Program-made: the position numbers and the translations under genes | NCBI RefSeq assembly: GCF_011947285.1 | Contig: NZ_JAAOZT010000002.1 | Span: 434,001 to 498,000 of the forward strand | Source of the DNA: Glaciimonas immobilis | GTDB lineage: Bacteria; Pseudomonadota; Gammaproteobacteria; Burkholderiales; Burkholderiaceae_D | DNA length: 64,000 bases | Direction: 5' to 3' | Shown: piece after piece, positions 8,847-20,029 of the stretch | Layout: the number at the start of each line of letters is the position of its first letter | Position numbering within the stretch: the stretch's first letter is position 1 | Notes under the pieces: generated by a model | Database searches by the model: none | Seen by the model: only the letters and a program-made list of their open reading frames with translations | Told to the model about the DNA's origin: nothing

Positions 8847-10061
8847 ATGAGCCCTACCCGAACCTTTGCCATTAGCATACTATTGGTGGCGTTAACGTTA
8901 AGCGTTGGCAATGCCAGCGCAGAATCCGATAGCTTGCGTCCTGAAGTCAGTAAGCCTTTGCAGTCAGCGCAAGAGCTGATGAAGAATAAGAAATATAAGG
9001 AGGCCTTAGCCAAGGTAGCCGAGCTTGATGCGATTGAAGGCAAAACCCCTTACGAAATTTTTATTACGGAGCGCATGCGTGGTTCCGCGGCTTCTGCTGC
9101 CGGAGATGCGGACGTTGCTGCCAAGGCTTTCGATACCGTCATTGGTAGCGGACGCTTGCCGGTGGCGGAACAATTAAAGTTGATGGAAGCGATGGCCGGT
9201 AATTATTATCGGAATAAAGATTACCGGAAAACTGTGATCTGGACGCAGCGTTATTTGAAGGACGACGGCAGCAATGCAACTATGCATGCATTGCTGATCC
9301 AATCGCAATATCTGAGCGGCGATTACAGCGCTGCAGCAAAAGGTCTTAGCGCAGAGTTTCAGGCTGACGATAAGGCGGCACGCGTGCCTGCTGAGGATCG
9401 GCTGCGGCTCTTGGGCAGTAGCTATCAACAAATTAAAGATGATGCTGGCTATATTGGTGTGTTGGAGCGGCTGGTGGCGCATTATCCAAAAAAAGAATAC
9501 TGGGCTGATCTGATTGTGCGGATTGAGGCGAAGCCAGGATTTTCTGAGCGCTTGTCGCTTGATGTCTACCGCTTGCAAATGGCTACTGGCAACATGAGCG
9601 TGCCGAACCATTTTATGGAAATGGCACAAATGGCGTTGCAGGCAGGTTATCCGGCCGAAGCAAAAAAAGTGATTGATCTTGGTTTCTCGTCCGGTGTCTT
9701 AGGATCCGGCGCTGAAGCTGACCGCCACAAGCGTTTGCGCGACATGGTGAATACAAAGTTTGAAGAAGATGTAAAGGCTATGGGTCAAGGTGATAGCCAG
9801 GCAACGAACGCAAAAGAGGGAATCGCGCTGGTGAATATTGGCTATAACTATGCGACGCATAATCAGTTTGATAAAGCCATCGCGATGATGGAACAAGGTC
9901 TCGCTAAAGGCGGACTTAAGCGTCCTGAGGACGGCAAACTTCGTTTAGGACAAGTCTATATTGAGGCCGGAAAAAAGGCCCGGGCGGTGCAGATTCTAAA
10001 GGCTGTGCAAGGGACTGACGGAACAGCTGATCTGGCGCGGTTATGGACTTATCTTAATTAA
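8847..10061 (+). CDS. periplasmic tetratricopeptide-repeat protein of the TonB locus
   Basis: A 404-residue protein with signal peptide (TFAISILLVALTLSVGNASA) and helical repeats of TPR type, for example SAQELMKNKKYKEALAKVAE near the mature N-terminus and NIGYNYATHNQFDKAIAMME with KLRLGQVYIEAGKKARAVQI near the C-terminus. ATG at 8847 follows GGAGG; upstream in-frame codons lack such a site. TPR proteins of this kind are found next to tonB-exbBD in other proteobacteria, but their molecular role is not settled. Here it lies between the TonB motor and the ABC importer, so it may organise or hand over components in the periplasm (inference). Confidence 0.75.
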   Translation: MSPTRTFAISILLVALTLSVGNASAESDSLRPEVSKPLQSAQELMKNKKYKEALAKVAELDAIEGKTPYEIFITERMRGSAASAAGDADVAAKAFDTVIGSGRLPVAEQLKLMEAMAGNYYRNKDYRKTVIWTQRYLKDDGSNATMHALLIQSQYLSGDYSAAAKGLSAEFQADDKAARVPAEDRLRLLGSSYQQIKDDAGYIGVLERLVAHYPKKEYWADLIVRIEAKPGFSERLSLDVYRLQMATGNMSVPNHFMEMAQMALQAGYPAEAKKVIDLGFSSGVLGSGAEADRHKRLRDMVNTKFEEDVKAMGQGDSQATNAKEGIALVNIGYNYATHNQFDKAIAMMEQGLAKGGLKRPEDGKLRLGQVYIEAGKKARAVQILKAVQGTDGTADLARLWTYLN

Positions 10062-10105
10062 GTACTTAATCGCGGTTTAGGGGGAAAAGCGTGAAGGAGA
10101 CAAGA

Positions 10106-11398
10106 ATGCGATTTATACGATTACCAATAAGAAAAATCACGGTCGCAGCAACATTAGCGTTGTGCACCGCGCTATCGGCCAGCACGCAAGCCCAGATCAT
10201 CGTATCGATGTGGGCCCATGCAGGGCCCGGCCCGGAACGTGACGTCTACCGCGCAGCAGTGGCGGCCTTCAATGCTGCCCACACGGATGTTCAGGTTGAG
10301 TTCATTGCATTGCCGGAAGGCAGTTACAGCGATCAGGTGAACGCCGCCACGCTGGCCAGAAAGCTGCCCTGCGTTCTCGACTTTGATGGTCCTAGTTTGT
10401 ATAACTATGCGTGGAGCGGCAAGATTATTGCGCTCGACCAGTTTCCAGCTATCAACGATTTAAAAAATACGATGCTCAAAACGTTGGTCCAACAGGGTAC
10501 CTACAACGGCAAGTTGTATAGCGTTGGGCAATTTGACTCAGGCCTCGCGATATGGGGCAACCTCAAAATGTTGCAAAAAGCGGGAGTCAGAATTCCTGCG
10601 TCAGTGGAAGATGCCTGGACTGGTCCAGAGTTTGAGGATGTACTGAAGAAACTAAAGAATGACGGCGTCGCTTACCCGCTTGATATGAAATTCAACTACG
10701 GTATTGGCGAATGGATCACCTATAGTTTCACGCCAATAATTCAAAGTTTCGGTGGCGATCTGATCAATCGGAAGACCTATCAGTCAGCCGACGGCGTATT
10801 GAATAATCCCGGTTCGGTCAAGGCATTACAGATGGTGCAAAGGTGGGTCAGGCAAGGTTATGTTAATCCGTCTGCCAAAAGTGACAATGATTTTACGCAA
10901 GGTAAATCTGCCTTGTCGTACGTTGGTCACTGGACCTACAGCGGTTATAAAAAAGCCCTCGGTAGTGATCTGGTATTGATCCCGATGCCGCGTTTTGGTG
11001 GTAAAGCGGTCACGGGAGCCGGTTCCTGGAACTGGGGTATTTCATCAAATTGCAAGCAGCCGCAAGCAGCTGCGAAGCTGTTAGCACACCTGATGTCGAA
11101 GCAGGAAGTATTGCGCGTTGCAGCGGCCAATGGCGCAGTGCCGGGACTCGTTTCTGCAATACCGGCATCGCCTGATTTTGTCAACGGCGGACCGCTGAGG
11201 GTCTATCTGGATCAACTTTCCGGAGGAGTAGCAGTAATCAGACCGCAAACGCCAGCCTATCCTGCCATCACCACGGCATTTTATGAGTCCGTCAATAATA
11301 TTGTTGCCGGTGCTAATGTCAAAAAAGAGCTTGATAAAGCGGTCAAGAAAATTGATCAAAACATCGAAGATAACAGGGGCTACCCGGTCAGGCCATGA
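10106..11398 (+). CDS. ABC sugar-binding protein (family 1, CUT1)
   Basis: A 430-residue periplasmic substrate-binding protein of the MalE/ThuE/AglE class. AAGGAGA precedes ATG at 10106 and the signal peptide (ITVAATLALCTALSASTQAQ) fits this start; an in-frame GTG 15 bp upstream is less likely. The mature protein has the class features IIVSMWAHAGPGPERD, AFNAAHTDVQVEFI and the hinge region near SYVGHWTYSGYK. Its stop overlaps the first permease start (ATGA). It should bind the disaccharide that the TonB-dependent receptor delivers to the periplasm. Exact sugar specificity is not readable. Confidence 0.9.
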   Translation: MRFIRLPIRKITVAATLALCTALSASTQAQIIVSMWAHAGPGPERDVYRAAVAAFNAAHTDVQVEFIALPEGSYSDQVNAATLARKLPCVLDFDGPSLYNYAWSGKIIALDQFPAINDLKNTMLKTLVQQGTYNGKLYSVGQFDSGLAIWGNLKMLQKAGVRIPASVEDAWTGPEFEDVLKKLKNDGVAYPLDMKFNYGIGEWITYSFTPIIQSFGGDLINRKTYQSADGVLNNPGSVKALQMVQRWVRQGYVNPSAKSDNDFTQGKSALSYVGHWTYSGYKKALGSDLVLIPMPRFGGKAVTGAGSWNWGISSNCKQPQAAAKLLAHLMSKQEVLRVAAANGAVPGLVSAIPASPDFVNGGPLRVYLDQLSGGVAVIRPQTPAYPAITTAFYESVNNIVAGANVKKELDKAVKKIDQNIEDNRGYPVRP

Positions 11399-12315
11399 GT
11401 ACACCAAACTACAACCGCTACAAACGTGAGTCATTGACCGCCTATGCTTTTGCCGCGCCGGCGCTGATTCTTCTTTCGTTATTTTTATTAGCACCGTTTT
11501 TGCTGGCGTTCGGTTTTTCATTTACCGATCAGCGCCTGATTGCGAACGATCAGATGGCGACCGAATTCATCGGCATGCGTAACTATTTGCGCTTATTCGA
11601 CGATGACAGTTTTTACGCAGCCTTGAGAAATAACTTTCTCTTCGTGGTTCTCGTGGCACCGTTACAGTCAGCATTTGCATTGTTTCTGGCACTGCTGGTC
11701 AACAAGCACGCACGCGGCATAAAATTTTTTCGCACCATATACTTTATGCCGGTTGCCACCACGATGGCGGTGGTAGCAGTAATCTGGTCCTTGATGTACA
11801 GCCCGGATCAGGGACTGATTAATCACTTTCTTGCGTTCGTCAGCTTTGATTTGATCGGTCCGCAAGACTGGCTGCGTAATCCGATGCTAGTACTGCCAGC
11901 GGTAATGTTGATGTCGATCTGGCAGGGTGTTGGATTTCAGATGCTGGTGTTTCTGGCCGGCTTACAGGCGATCCCGGTTGATTTGTATGAGGCGGCAATG
12001 CTTGATGGCGCATCGCGCTGGCATCAGTTTTTTTACATTACCTTACCGCTGCTGCGCAATACCACCATTTTTGTGCTGCTCACGACAACGATCTATGCAT
12101 TTCAACTGTTTACCCAAGTACAAATCATCGCAAATAGCGGATCGGTGGCGCCCCTCGACTCATTCCGTACAGTAGTGATGTTGATGGTACAGGAAGGATT
12201 TCGCAACGGAAAGCTGGGTTACGCATCGGCACTTTCAGTGATTTTTTTCATGATTGTTTTGCTGATTTCAATTCTGCAACGGTTTTTGCTGAAAGAAGAA
12301 AGGCAAGTTCAATGA
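11395..12315 (+). CDS. ABC sugar permease, MalF-type
   Basis: A 306-residue CUT1 inner-membrane permease with about six membrane helices. The cytoplasmic EAA loop that docks the ATPase is visible as YEAAMLDGASRWHQFFYITLPLL. It overlaps the binding-protein gene by 4 bp at the start and the second permease gene by 4 bp at its end, so the three genes are translationally coupled. Confidence 0.93.
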   Translation: MSTPNYNRYKRESLTAYAFAAPALILLSLFLLAPFLLAFGFSFTDQRLIANDQMATEFIGMRNYLRLFDDDSFYAALRNNFLFVVLVAPLQSAFALFLALLVNKHARGIKFFRTIYFMPVATTMAVVAVIWSLMYSPDQGLINHFLAFVSFDLIGPQDWLRNPMLVLPAVMLMSIWQGVGFQMLVFLAGLQAIPVDLYEAAMLDGASRWHQFFYITLPLLRNTTIFVLLTTTIYAFQLFTQVQIIANSGSVAPLDSFRTVVMLMVQEGFRNGKLGYASALSVIFFMIVLLISILQRFLLKEERQVQ

Positions 12316-13187
12316 AGCTAAATGTTAATTCCAAGCCTGGGGCAGGTCGCTGGACACATTACGGCATGCTGACAATGCTAGCAATATTCTTTTTTATTCC
12401 CTTACTTTTCATGTTTGTTTCTGCCTTAAAGACGGATGAAACTCAGTTGTTAAGTGACATGTCAGGGATATTGGCTTTCGTTCCGTATGGAAAAATCTCA
12501 CTTGATAATTTTCGTGACGTTCTGGCCCGTACTGATTATCTGCATGCATTTATTAATACGTTGATGATCGTCAGTAGTACCGTTGTGATGGGGGTACTTG
12601 TGAACAGTATGCTGGCTTACGCGTTGGCGCGTTTCCGTTTTTTTGGACGTGAATTTTTACTGGCGTTGGTGGTTGCGCTGATCATCATTCCTTTCGAAGC
12701 AATTGCGGTGCCCTTGCTACTGTTGGTCAATAACTTGCCCTGGTTCGGGGGCGCGGATGGCTGGCTGGATTCGTATCAGGTCCAGATTATTCCATTCATC
12801 GCGCATGCATTTTCGATTTATCTGTTCTATCAGTTTTTTATCGCGCTACCCAAAGATTTAGAAGAAGCTGCCCTGATGGATGGTGCCGGACGCTTCCGCA
12901 TCTACTGGAGCATTGTTCTGCCATTGTCGAAACCAGTCATTGCGACGGTTGCCATCCTCCAGTTTCTGGCACGTTGGGGGGATTTGCTGTGGCCTGTGAT
13001 GGTGGTGCGGGGCGATAAATTTGCCACGTTGCCACTGGCGATGCAGACATTTTTTGGTCAGTTTCCACGCCACTGGGGAGATGTGATGGCATTTGCGGTC
13101 ATGGCTACTTTGCCCACTTTACTGGTATTCATCGTGTTTCAACGCTGGTTTGTACAAAGCACCATTTCGAGCGGAATCAAGGGCTGA
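12312..13187 (+). CDS. ABC sugar permease, MalG-type
   Basis: A 291-residue CUT1 permease with six predicted helices and the EAA motif LEEAALMDGAGRFRIYWSI. It is the partner of the preceding permease, forming the heterodimeric channel. The stop is followed by a 78-bp gap before the ATPase gene. Confidence 0.93.
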   Translation: MKLNVNSKPGAGRWTHYGMLTMLAIFFFIPLLFMFVSALKTDETQLLSDMSGILAFVPYGKISLDNFRDVLARTDYLHAFINTLMIVSSTVVMGVLVNSMLAYALARFRFFGREFLLALVVALIIIPFEAIAVPLLLLVNNLPWFGGADGWLDSYQVQIIPFIAHAFSIYLFYQFFIALPKDLEEAALMDGAGRFRIYWSIVLPLSKPVIATVAILQFLARWGDLLWPVMVVRGDKFATLPLAMQTFFGQFPRHWGDVMAFAVMATLPTLLVFIVFQRWFVQSTISSGIKG

Positions 13188-13265
13188 TAAGTCCTCAGGA
13201 TGACATTGGGACGTTCCCACATATTTCTGGCTGGTGTCGCCGGATCAATTTATAGAGGTAGTTAA

Positions 13266-14375
13266 ATGGCTAGCGTGAGTTTGCGAGCAATTGCAAAAAA
13301 TTACGATGGGATCAACAACATCATTCATGGTATTGATCTGAACATCAGGGATGGCGAGTTTATGGTCTTTGTCGGGCCGTCTGGCTGCGGTAAAACTACT
13401 ATGATGCGCATGATTGCCGGACTCGAAGATATAACCGGGGGTGAACTATACATAGGCGACCAGCTCAGCAATCAGATTTCCCCAGTTGACCGAGGCGTGG
13501 CGATGGTGTTTCAGAGTTATGCGCTGTATCCGCATATGACGGTATTCGACAACATGGGCTTTGGGCTGAAAATTTCTGGTTCCTCCAAGCAGGCGGTGAA
13601 GGATGCAGTTGGACGCGCCGCCGATATTCTGCATATCACTCATTTACTTGATCGCAAGCCGAAAGCGCTCTCCGGTGGGCAGCGCCAGCGTGTCGCAATC
13701 GGCCGCGCAATTGTGCGCAAGCCGAAAGTGTTTTTGTTTGACGAGCCATTATCTAACCTTGATGCCGCGTTGAGGGTGCAAATGCGGGTGGAACTATCGA
13801 AGCTGCATAAAGAGCTGGGTACCACCATGATTTACGTTACCCATGATCAGACCGAGGCAATGACGATGGGCGATCGCATCGCGGTATTCAACAAGGGAAA
13901 GATAGAACAGGTTGGTCCGCCTATGGACTTGTATCGACAGCCGATAAATACGTTTGTTGCTGGATTTCTCGGATCGCCGATGATGAATTTTCTGCCGTGT
14001 ACAATCAGTCGCGGGGATGGCGAGCAGTTGGTTTTGCGCATAGGTGAAAGCGGTACCATCATACTAGAAGGAACTACTGCCGTCGTTGCACACGCAGCAG
14101 CATTGGCAAGCGGTAGCGTGACGGTTGGGATTAGGCCGGAGAGCTTTGAGATTGCGCCTGCGGGCGATGGATTACCGGTTGAAGTTGAATTAGTTGAACA
14201 TCTTGGTGACACGTTGATGATCTATGCGCGGCTGCCCGGGGTAGAAAAGTCTTTGTCTATTAAGGTCCAGGAGACGGATTTTGAATGGTGCGTAGGAAAG
14301 AAGCTTTGCGTGCGTCCCAAAGCGGGTTCATGCCACCTGTTTAATGAAGCAGGCAGCAGCCTGAGCTTTGTCTGA
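13266..14375 (+). CDS. ABC sugar ATPase, MalK/UgpC-type
   Basis: A 369-residue ATPase. Walker A GPSGCGKTT (about 38-46), the Q-loop, signature [14 protein letters not shown], Walker B VFLFDEPLSNLD and switch His in YVTHDQ are all intact. The C-terminal TOBE/regulatory domain (from about 240, VTVGIRPESFEIAP) is typical of CUT1 ATPases, which are shared or regulated by EIIA-like signals in some bacteria. GAGGTAGTTA precedes the start. It powers the importer made of the three preceding genes. Confidence 0.94.
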   Translation: MASVSLRAIAKNYDGINNIIHGIDLNIRDGEFMVFVGPSGCGKTTMMRMIAGLEDITGGELYIGDQLSNQISPVDRGVAMVFQSYALYPHMTVFDNMGFGLKISGSSKQAVKDAVGRAADILHITHLLDRKPKALSGGQRQRVAIGRAIVRKPKVFLFDEPLSNLDAALRVQMRVELSKLHKELGTTMIYVTHDQTEAMTMGDRIAVFNKGKIEQVGPPMDLYRQPINTFVAGFLGSPMMNFLPCTISRGDGEQLVLRIGESGTIILEGTTAVVAHAAALASGSVTVGIRPESFEIAPAGDGLPVEVELVEHLGDTLMIYARLPGVEKSLSIKVQETDFEWCVGKKLCVRPKAGSCHLFNEAGSSLSFV

Positions 14376-14593
14376 CGGTATCAAAGTAGCCAAAAGTTTA
14401 GGCTCGGCGTTGCGTGGAAAGGCAGTTGAGAGGTGTACTGGATTCTCAGTTCCCCTCGTTTCCAATATCGGAATATTTTGGTCATCATGCTTATCGGCAA
14501 CGACTGATCGCGTTTTTAGGTGTCCCGAGGCGGCTTTACGTAAATCCTGATATGGTCAGTCTGACGTTGATGAATTATTTAAAGGAGTTAAAA

Positions 14594-15151
14594 ATGGATA
14601 AACCTGCGATCAAAATATTGGGCATTTCAGGCAGTCTGCGTAAAGGCTCGTTTAATACCGCGGCGTTACGGGCGGCCATCGAACTTGCACCCGAAGGCGT
14701 GAGTATTATTGCTGCCGATATTTCAGACATTCCCCTGTATAACGAAGATGTTCATGCACACGGCCTGCCCGAATCGGTAGTCCGTTTTCGGGCGCAAATT
14801 CGGGATGCCGACGCGATTCTTTTTGTGACGCCGGAGTACAATTACTCCGTCCCCGGTGTATTAAAAAATGCCATCGATTGGGCCTCGCGTCCACCAGAGC
14901 AACCGTTTGCTGGCAAACCGGCGGCAATCATGGGCGCTAGCCCAGGCGTAATCGGCACCGCGCGCGCGCAATATCACTTGCGTCAGATCGCTGTGTTTCT
15001 AGATTTAAAGGTATTGAATAAGCCAGAAGTCATGATCGGCGGCGCAGCTGATCGCTTTGATAGCGCCGGTAACCTGACCCATGAACCAACGCGTGAATTC
15101 ATAGGAAAAACGTTAGCGGCGTTGCAGGACTGGACCTTAAAACTGAAGTAA
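14594..15151 (+). CDS. NADPH-dependent FMN reductase / flavodoxin-like quinone reductase
   Basis: A 185-residue flavodoxin-fold reductase of the NADPH-dependent FMN reductase family (ChrR/YieF-like). The phosphate-binding loop GISGSLRKGSFN (about 8-19) and the flavin-contact segment TPEYNYSVPGVLKNAIDW are clear. AAAGGAG precedes ATG at 14594; the upstream in-frame extension of 60 residues has no family similarity and is rejected. It is 218 bp after the ATPase gene and may share the transcript but has no obvious role in sugar use. Confidence 0.9.
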   Translation: MDKPAIKILGISGSLRKGSFNTAALRAAIELAPEGVSIIAADISDIPLYNEDVHAHGLPESVVRFRAQIRDADAILFVTPEYNYSVPGVLKNAIDWASRPPEQPFAGKPAAIMGASPGVIGTARAQYHLRQIAVFLDLKVLNKPEVMIGGAADRFDSAGNLTHEPTREFIGKTLAALQDWTLKLK

Positions 15152-15216
15152 TAATTGTTGGTTGCGCGTACACGATTTAGTTCTACTAAACGATGCGGGC
15201 GACCACAACCGGATGT

Positions 15217-15259
15217 GAAAATGCCGTAGGACATCATTCGATGTCCTACGGCATTTTTA
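15217..15259. terminator. bidirectional intrinsic terminator
   Basis: A 15-bp perfect stem (ATGCCGTAGGACATC / GATGTCCTACGGCAT) with an ATTC loop is flanked by AAAA on the left and TTTTT on the right. It can end both the rightward flavin reductase transcript and the leftward fusA transcript. Confidence 0.92.
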
Positions 15260-15351
15260 TACAGCTTTGCTTACACCGGTAGCGGCGATTTAGCCTGAGG
15301 TAGGGCAGTCTCGCGATCAACAATGCGCTAAACCGCAGATCAATAACCGTA

Positions 15352-17451
15352 TTATTTAGTCACCTTGACCTGATCTAAAATATGCTTCGGCACCGCTGCA
15401 TAATGCTTGAACTCCATCGTGTAAGTTGCGCGTCCCTGACTGAGTGAGCGCAGTGTCGTAGAGTAGCCAAACATTTCCGCCAACGGTACCTCGGCACGGA
15501 TGGTTTTGCCGCCACCGCCCGCGATATCATCGGTGCCCTGTACCATGCCGCGCCGCGACGACAGATCGCCCATGACATTGCCCATAAAGTCTTCGGGCGT
15601 CTCTACCTCAACCATCATCATGGGCTCTAACAAGATCGGATTTGCCCGCCGCATGCCTTCCTTGAACGCAATGGATCCCGCCATCCGGAATGCATTTTCA
15701 TTTGAGTCTACATCGTGATAGGACCCAAATGTCAGCGTTGCCCGTACGTCCACCACTGGATAACCGGCTAAGACACCACTTTTAAGCGTCTCCTGAATGC
15801 CTTTATCCACCGCTGGTATGTACTCGCGCGGCACCACACCACCTTTAATCGCATCGACAAATTCATAACCTTTTCCCGGTGCCAGCGGTTCCAGTTTCAG
15901 CACCACGTGACCATATTGCCCACGACCGCCGGACTGCTTGACGAACTTGCCTTCTATATCCGAGACGGTGGAATGAATGGTTTCGCGATACGCTACTTGC
16001 GGCTTGCCAACCGTGGCTTCCACCCCAAACTCACGCCGCATGCGGTCGACCAGAATTTCCAGATGCAACTCGCCCATGCCGGAGATAATCGTTTGTCCGG
16101 ATTCTTCATCTGTATGCACCCGGAACGACGGGTCTTCTTGCGCCAGGCGATTTAAGGCCAGCCCCATCTTTTCCTGATCGGGCTTGGTTTTCGGTTCCAC
16201 CGCCTGTGAAATCACCGGCTCCGGAAAAATCATCCGTTCCAGAATAATCACGTGATCAGGATCGGACAGCGTGTCACCAGTTGTCACGTCTTTTAGCCCG
16301 ACCGCAGCGGCGATATCGCCCGCGTAGACTTCCTTGATTTCTTTGCGCTCGTTAGCATGCATTTGTAAAATGCGTCCTAGTCTTTCCTTCTTGCCCTTGA
16401 CCGGGATATACACCGAATCGCCAGAATTAACGACGCCCGAATAGACCCGGAAAAAAGTCAGTTGGCCCACAAAAGGATCGGTCATGATCTTGAAGGCGAG
16501 CGCCGAGAACGGCTCGTTATCTGCCGGATGGCGTTCAATCTGCTCATCATTTTCGTCGTGACCGAGGATCGCCGGAACATCTAACGGAGAGGGCAGGTAG
16601 TCAACCACCGCATCCAGTAATGCCTGCACGCCTTTGTTTTTAAACGCGCTGCCGCAGAGCATCGGGACGATCTGGTTGGCAACTGTGCGCAGTCGCAGTC
16701 CGTCGATGATCTCGGCTTCGGAGAGTTGTCCGCCGCCAAGATATTTTTCCGTGAGTGCATCGGTTGCTTCGGCAGCTTGCTCCACCATCTTGTCGTGCCA
16801 TTCTTGCGCAGTTGCAAGCAGCGCGTCCGGAATCTCGCGGTATTCAAATATTACGCCCTGGCTTTCTTCATCCCAGATAATGGCTTTCATTTTAACGAGA
16901 TCAATTACACCCTGAAAGTGATCCTCGGCACCGACTGGAATCTGAATCGGCACAGGATTGCCTTTGAGTCGATCCTTGATCTGTTGATAAACGCGAAAAA
17001 AATCCGCACCCACCCGATCCATCTTGTTAATGAAGGCAACCCGGGGCACGCCATATTTGTTGGCCTGACGCCAGACGGTTTCGGATTGTGGTTGTACGCC
17101 GCCGACTGCATCATAAACCATCACAACACCGTCAAGGACGCGCATTGAGCGCTCGACTTCAATCGTGAAATCGACGTGGCCAGGCGTATCGATGATATTG
17201 ATGCGATGCTCCGCAAAGTTGCCGGCCATGCCTTTCCAGAAGGCCGTGGTTGCGGCGGAGGTGATGGTGATGCCGCGCTCTTGTTCTTGTTCCATCCAGT
17301 CCATGGTGGCAGCACCATCGTGGACCTCGCCAATTTTATGCTTGACGCCGGTGTAGAACAGAATGCGTTCTGTGGTGGTTGTTTTGCCCGCATCTATATG
17401 CGCGCTGATGCCGATATTTCTATAGCGTTCAATCGGTGTTTTGCGTGTCAT
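15352..17451 (-). CDS. fusA: elongation factor G (stand-alone copy)
   Basis: A 699-residue translational GTPase that catalyses ribosomal translocation. G1 [14 protein letters not shown], switch [10 protein letters not shown] and G4 NKMDR are intact, and domains II-V follow to the expected full length. It is not in an rpsL-rpsG-fusA-tuf context, so it is probably the second EF-G gene that many Burkholderiales carry; the str-operon copy would lie elsewhere (inference). The start at 17451 keeps the conserved [16 protein letters not shown]-terminus. Confidence 0.95.
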   Translation of the reverse strand: MTRKTPIERYRNIGISAHIDAGKTTTTERILFYTGVKHKIGEVHDGAATMDWMEQEQERGITITSAATTAFWKGMAGNFAEHRINIIDTPGHVDFTIEVERSMRVLDGVVMVYDAVGGVQPQSETVWRQANKYGVPRVAFINKMDRVGADFFRVYQQIKDRLKGNPVPIQIPVGAEDHFQGVIDLVKMKAIIWDEESQGVIFEYREIPDALLATAQEWHDKMVEQAAEATDALTEKYLGGGQLSEAEIIDGLRLRTVANQIVPMLCGSAFKNKGVQALLDAVVDYLPSPLDVPAILGHDENDEQIERHPADNEPFSALAFKIMTDPFVGQLTFFRVYSGVVNSGDSVYIPVKGKKERLGRILQMHANERKEIKEVYAGDIAAAVGLKDVTTGDTLSDPDHVIILERMIFPEPVISQAVEPKTKPDQEKMGLALNRLAQEDPSFRVHTDEESGQTIISGMGELHLEILVDRMRREFGVEATVGKPQVAYRETIHSTVSDIEGKFVKQSGGRGQYGHVVLKLEPLAPGKGYEFVDAIKGGVVPREYIPAVDKGIQETLKSGVLAGYPVVDVRATLTFGSYHDVDSNENAFRMAGSIAFKEGMRRANPILLEPMMMVEVETPEDFMGNVMGDLSSRRGMVQGTDDIAGGGGKTIRAEVPLAEMFGYSTTLRSLSQGRATYTMEFKHYAAVPKHILDQVKVTK

Positions 17452-17871
17452 GACAGTGCCTTATCAGGTAATTGGCCCGGATTATCCGGGTGTCTTTGTA
17501 CGATATGGATAAGCAGAACTTGCCGGACGGTGCGGTTACACCATCGTTAACGTCACGGTCAAAGGCGGGCGCAAGCTACCGCTCCTTTGACCAACACGAA
17601 TTACAGCAATCAACTTGTCATAGGTACGCATACCAATTCCTCGAAGACGGAACATACAGTCGGACTGATTATTCGACTAGGTTATCATTTTTTTATTTTT
17701 TAAGTGGCCCGCCCTATAGATATGGGGCGCGTTCGTTTGCAAACAATAGGGGCCGTCTTTTATTGTTTGGCGCGGCGCTTTTGATCCTTTCCCATTTTCT
17801 TAAGGGCTGGATCAAAGCTATCTCCAAAATCCGAATGCCTTCGAACGTGGCGGTATAAATCAGAACGGAGA
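17452..17871. other. 420-bp intergenic region between fusA and smr
   Basis: It should hold the fusA promoter. A rightward open frame of 128 codons is present (17472-17858) but has no ribosome site, no recognisable family and a composition unlike its neighbours, so I do not call it. A loose inverted repeat GTCAAAGG/CCTTTGAC surrounds 17560-17590. I see nothing else. Confidence 0.4.
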
Positions 17872-18552
17872 TTAATTATCCGGGCGTGTTCGGGACTTCA
17901 GCAAGACGACTAACGCGCCTGATCCGCCCTCGGCCTCGCTAGCCTGACAGAAAGCGACCACGCCTTCAATCTGCACCAGCCAGTCGCGTACTTTGCCTTT
18001 TAGCACGGGGACCTGATTTACCGAGCCAAATCCCTTGCCATGAATAATACTGACGCAGCGCCATCCACGTCTTTGCGCAACTTGCAAAAACTCTGCCAGT
18101 GTGTCGCGGGCTTGATCTACACGCAAACCGTGTAAATCAACTTGTTGGCGAATTGCCCAATGACCACGGTGTAATTTAGTCAGTACATCGGCGCCAACGC
18201 CATTGCGTGCGAAGCGTAAATATTCTTCACTATCTAGCAAGTTTTCAATACTGAATTGGTCCGAAAGCGATGCTTGCAGAATGGTCGCATGGTCAGCGCT
18301 TACGTCTAAGGCCAACATTTTCTGAATTGTTCGTGGAAGCGGTTTAGGATGAAACTGATGGGGCGGAAGGGTATCGGACAATTTTAGGGGAAACACGGGA
18401 CCGATTTTTTGACTAAATTTCTCACTATCACGTTCTGCCTGTTGTGTAAGGCGCAGACGTTCCGCAGCGGCAACCAGACGGGCTTCGCGCTGAACCATTA
18501 ATGCTTTGCGCAACGGTTTCAGTGCGCGGAAATCTTTGATCGGGCCAGACAT
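17872..18552 (-). CDS. Smr-domain protein (SmrA/YdaL-type endonuclease)
   Basis: A 226-residue protein with a C-terminal Smr domain (about 137-222). The LDLHG-type motif appears as VDLHGLRVDQARD and the second signature as IIHGKGFGS; Smr domains nick DNA or RNA. The N-terminal 56 residues are charged and helical, and align without gaps to the small protein encoded just upstream (24 of 56 identical). It lies downstream of trxB on the same strand. Confidence 0.9.
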   Translation of the reverse strand: MSGPIKDFRALKPLRKALMVQREARLVAAAERLRLTQQAERDSEKFSQKIGPVFPLKLSDTLPPHQFHPKPLPRTIQKMLALDVSADHATILQASLSDQFSIENLLDSEEYLRFARNGVGADVLTKLHRGHWAIRQQVDLHGLRVDQARDTLAEFLQVAQRRGWRCVSIIHGKGFGSVNQVPVLKGKVRDWLVQIEGVVAFCQASEAEGGSGALVVLLKSRTRPDN

Positions 18553-18588
18553 ATGGTCGTTTCAACGGGTGATAATAATGGAAAGGAT

Positions 18589-18774
18589 TTATTTATTTTT
18601 AGAAGTAAGAGGCTGTATGTTGCCGACACTCTTGCGGAAAACGTTGGCATCTCGGTCTGCTTGTTCGGCGCGCTGCTTGCGTTCCGCGGCTTCGGCTATG
18701 CGAACCTCTTCCTGCGCCTTCAACTTTTGCTGAAGGGATTTTAGATCGGTGAAATCTTTAAGCGGGGCGGTCAT
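18589..18774 (-). CDS. short protein equal to an Smr N-terminal region (truncated paralogue)
   Basis: Encodes 61 residues from ATG at 18774 (MTAPLKDFTDLKSLQQKLKA...). It aligns end to end with residues 1-56 of the adjacent Smr protein (shared PxKDF, LKxL, AAER, QAxRD, FxxxxG and PL), then stops before any Smr domain. Either an internal duplication lost the catalytic part or this is an independent small helical protein. It sits between trxB and smr, 36 bp from smr. Confidence 0.6.
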   Translation of the reverse strand: MTAPLKDFTDLKSLQQKLKAQEEVRIAEAAERKQRAEQADRDANVFRKSVGNIQPLTSKNK

Positions 18775-18923
18775 GGCACTTTCCTTCACATAGTACGAGG
18801 TTGATACCTGCAAGTGTTCATCATCGTTAATGACGATCAGGCGATTAAGTGAGTGATGTCGAGGGCCATATAATCGCCTTCATCGAACAGCGCCGTCACC
18901 TAAAACGGCGACGGCACGCTCAA

Positions 18924-19883
<960 letters not shown>

Positions 19884-20029
19884 TTATTCTCAGTTGGGCG
19901 TGGCAGGGGCAAGGGATGAAAGTGCGCGCCTGCGCACAAATTAGGTTGTGGACATCTGTATAGGGTAAAAAGTATCGGCAAAAAAGATCTTTGTTCTCTA
20001 ATATGGTGTTCTTGATGCCAGATATCAAG

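Noticed and set aside
17472-17858. rightward 128-codon open frame between fusA and smr
   Set aside because: No ribosome site, no recognisable family, composition not coding-like.
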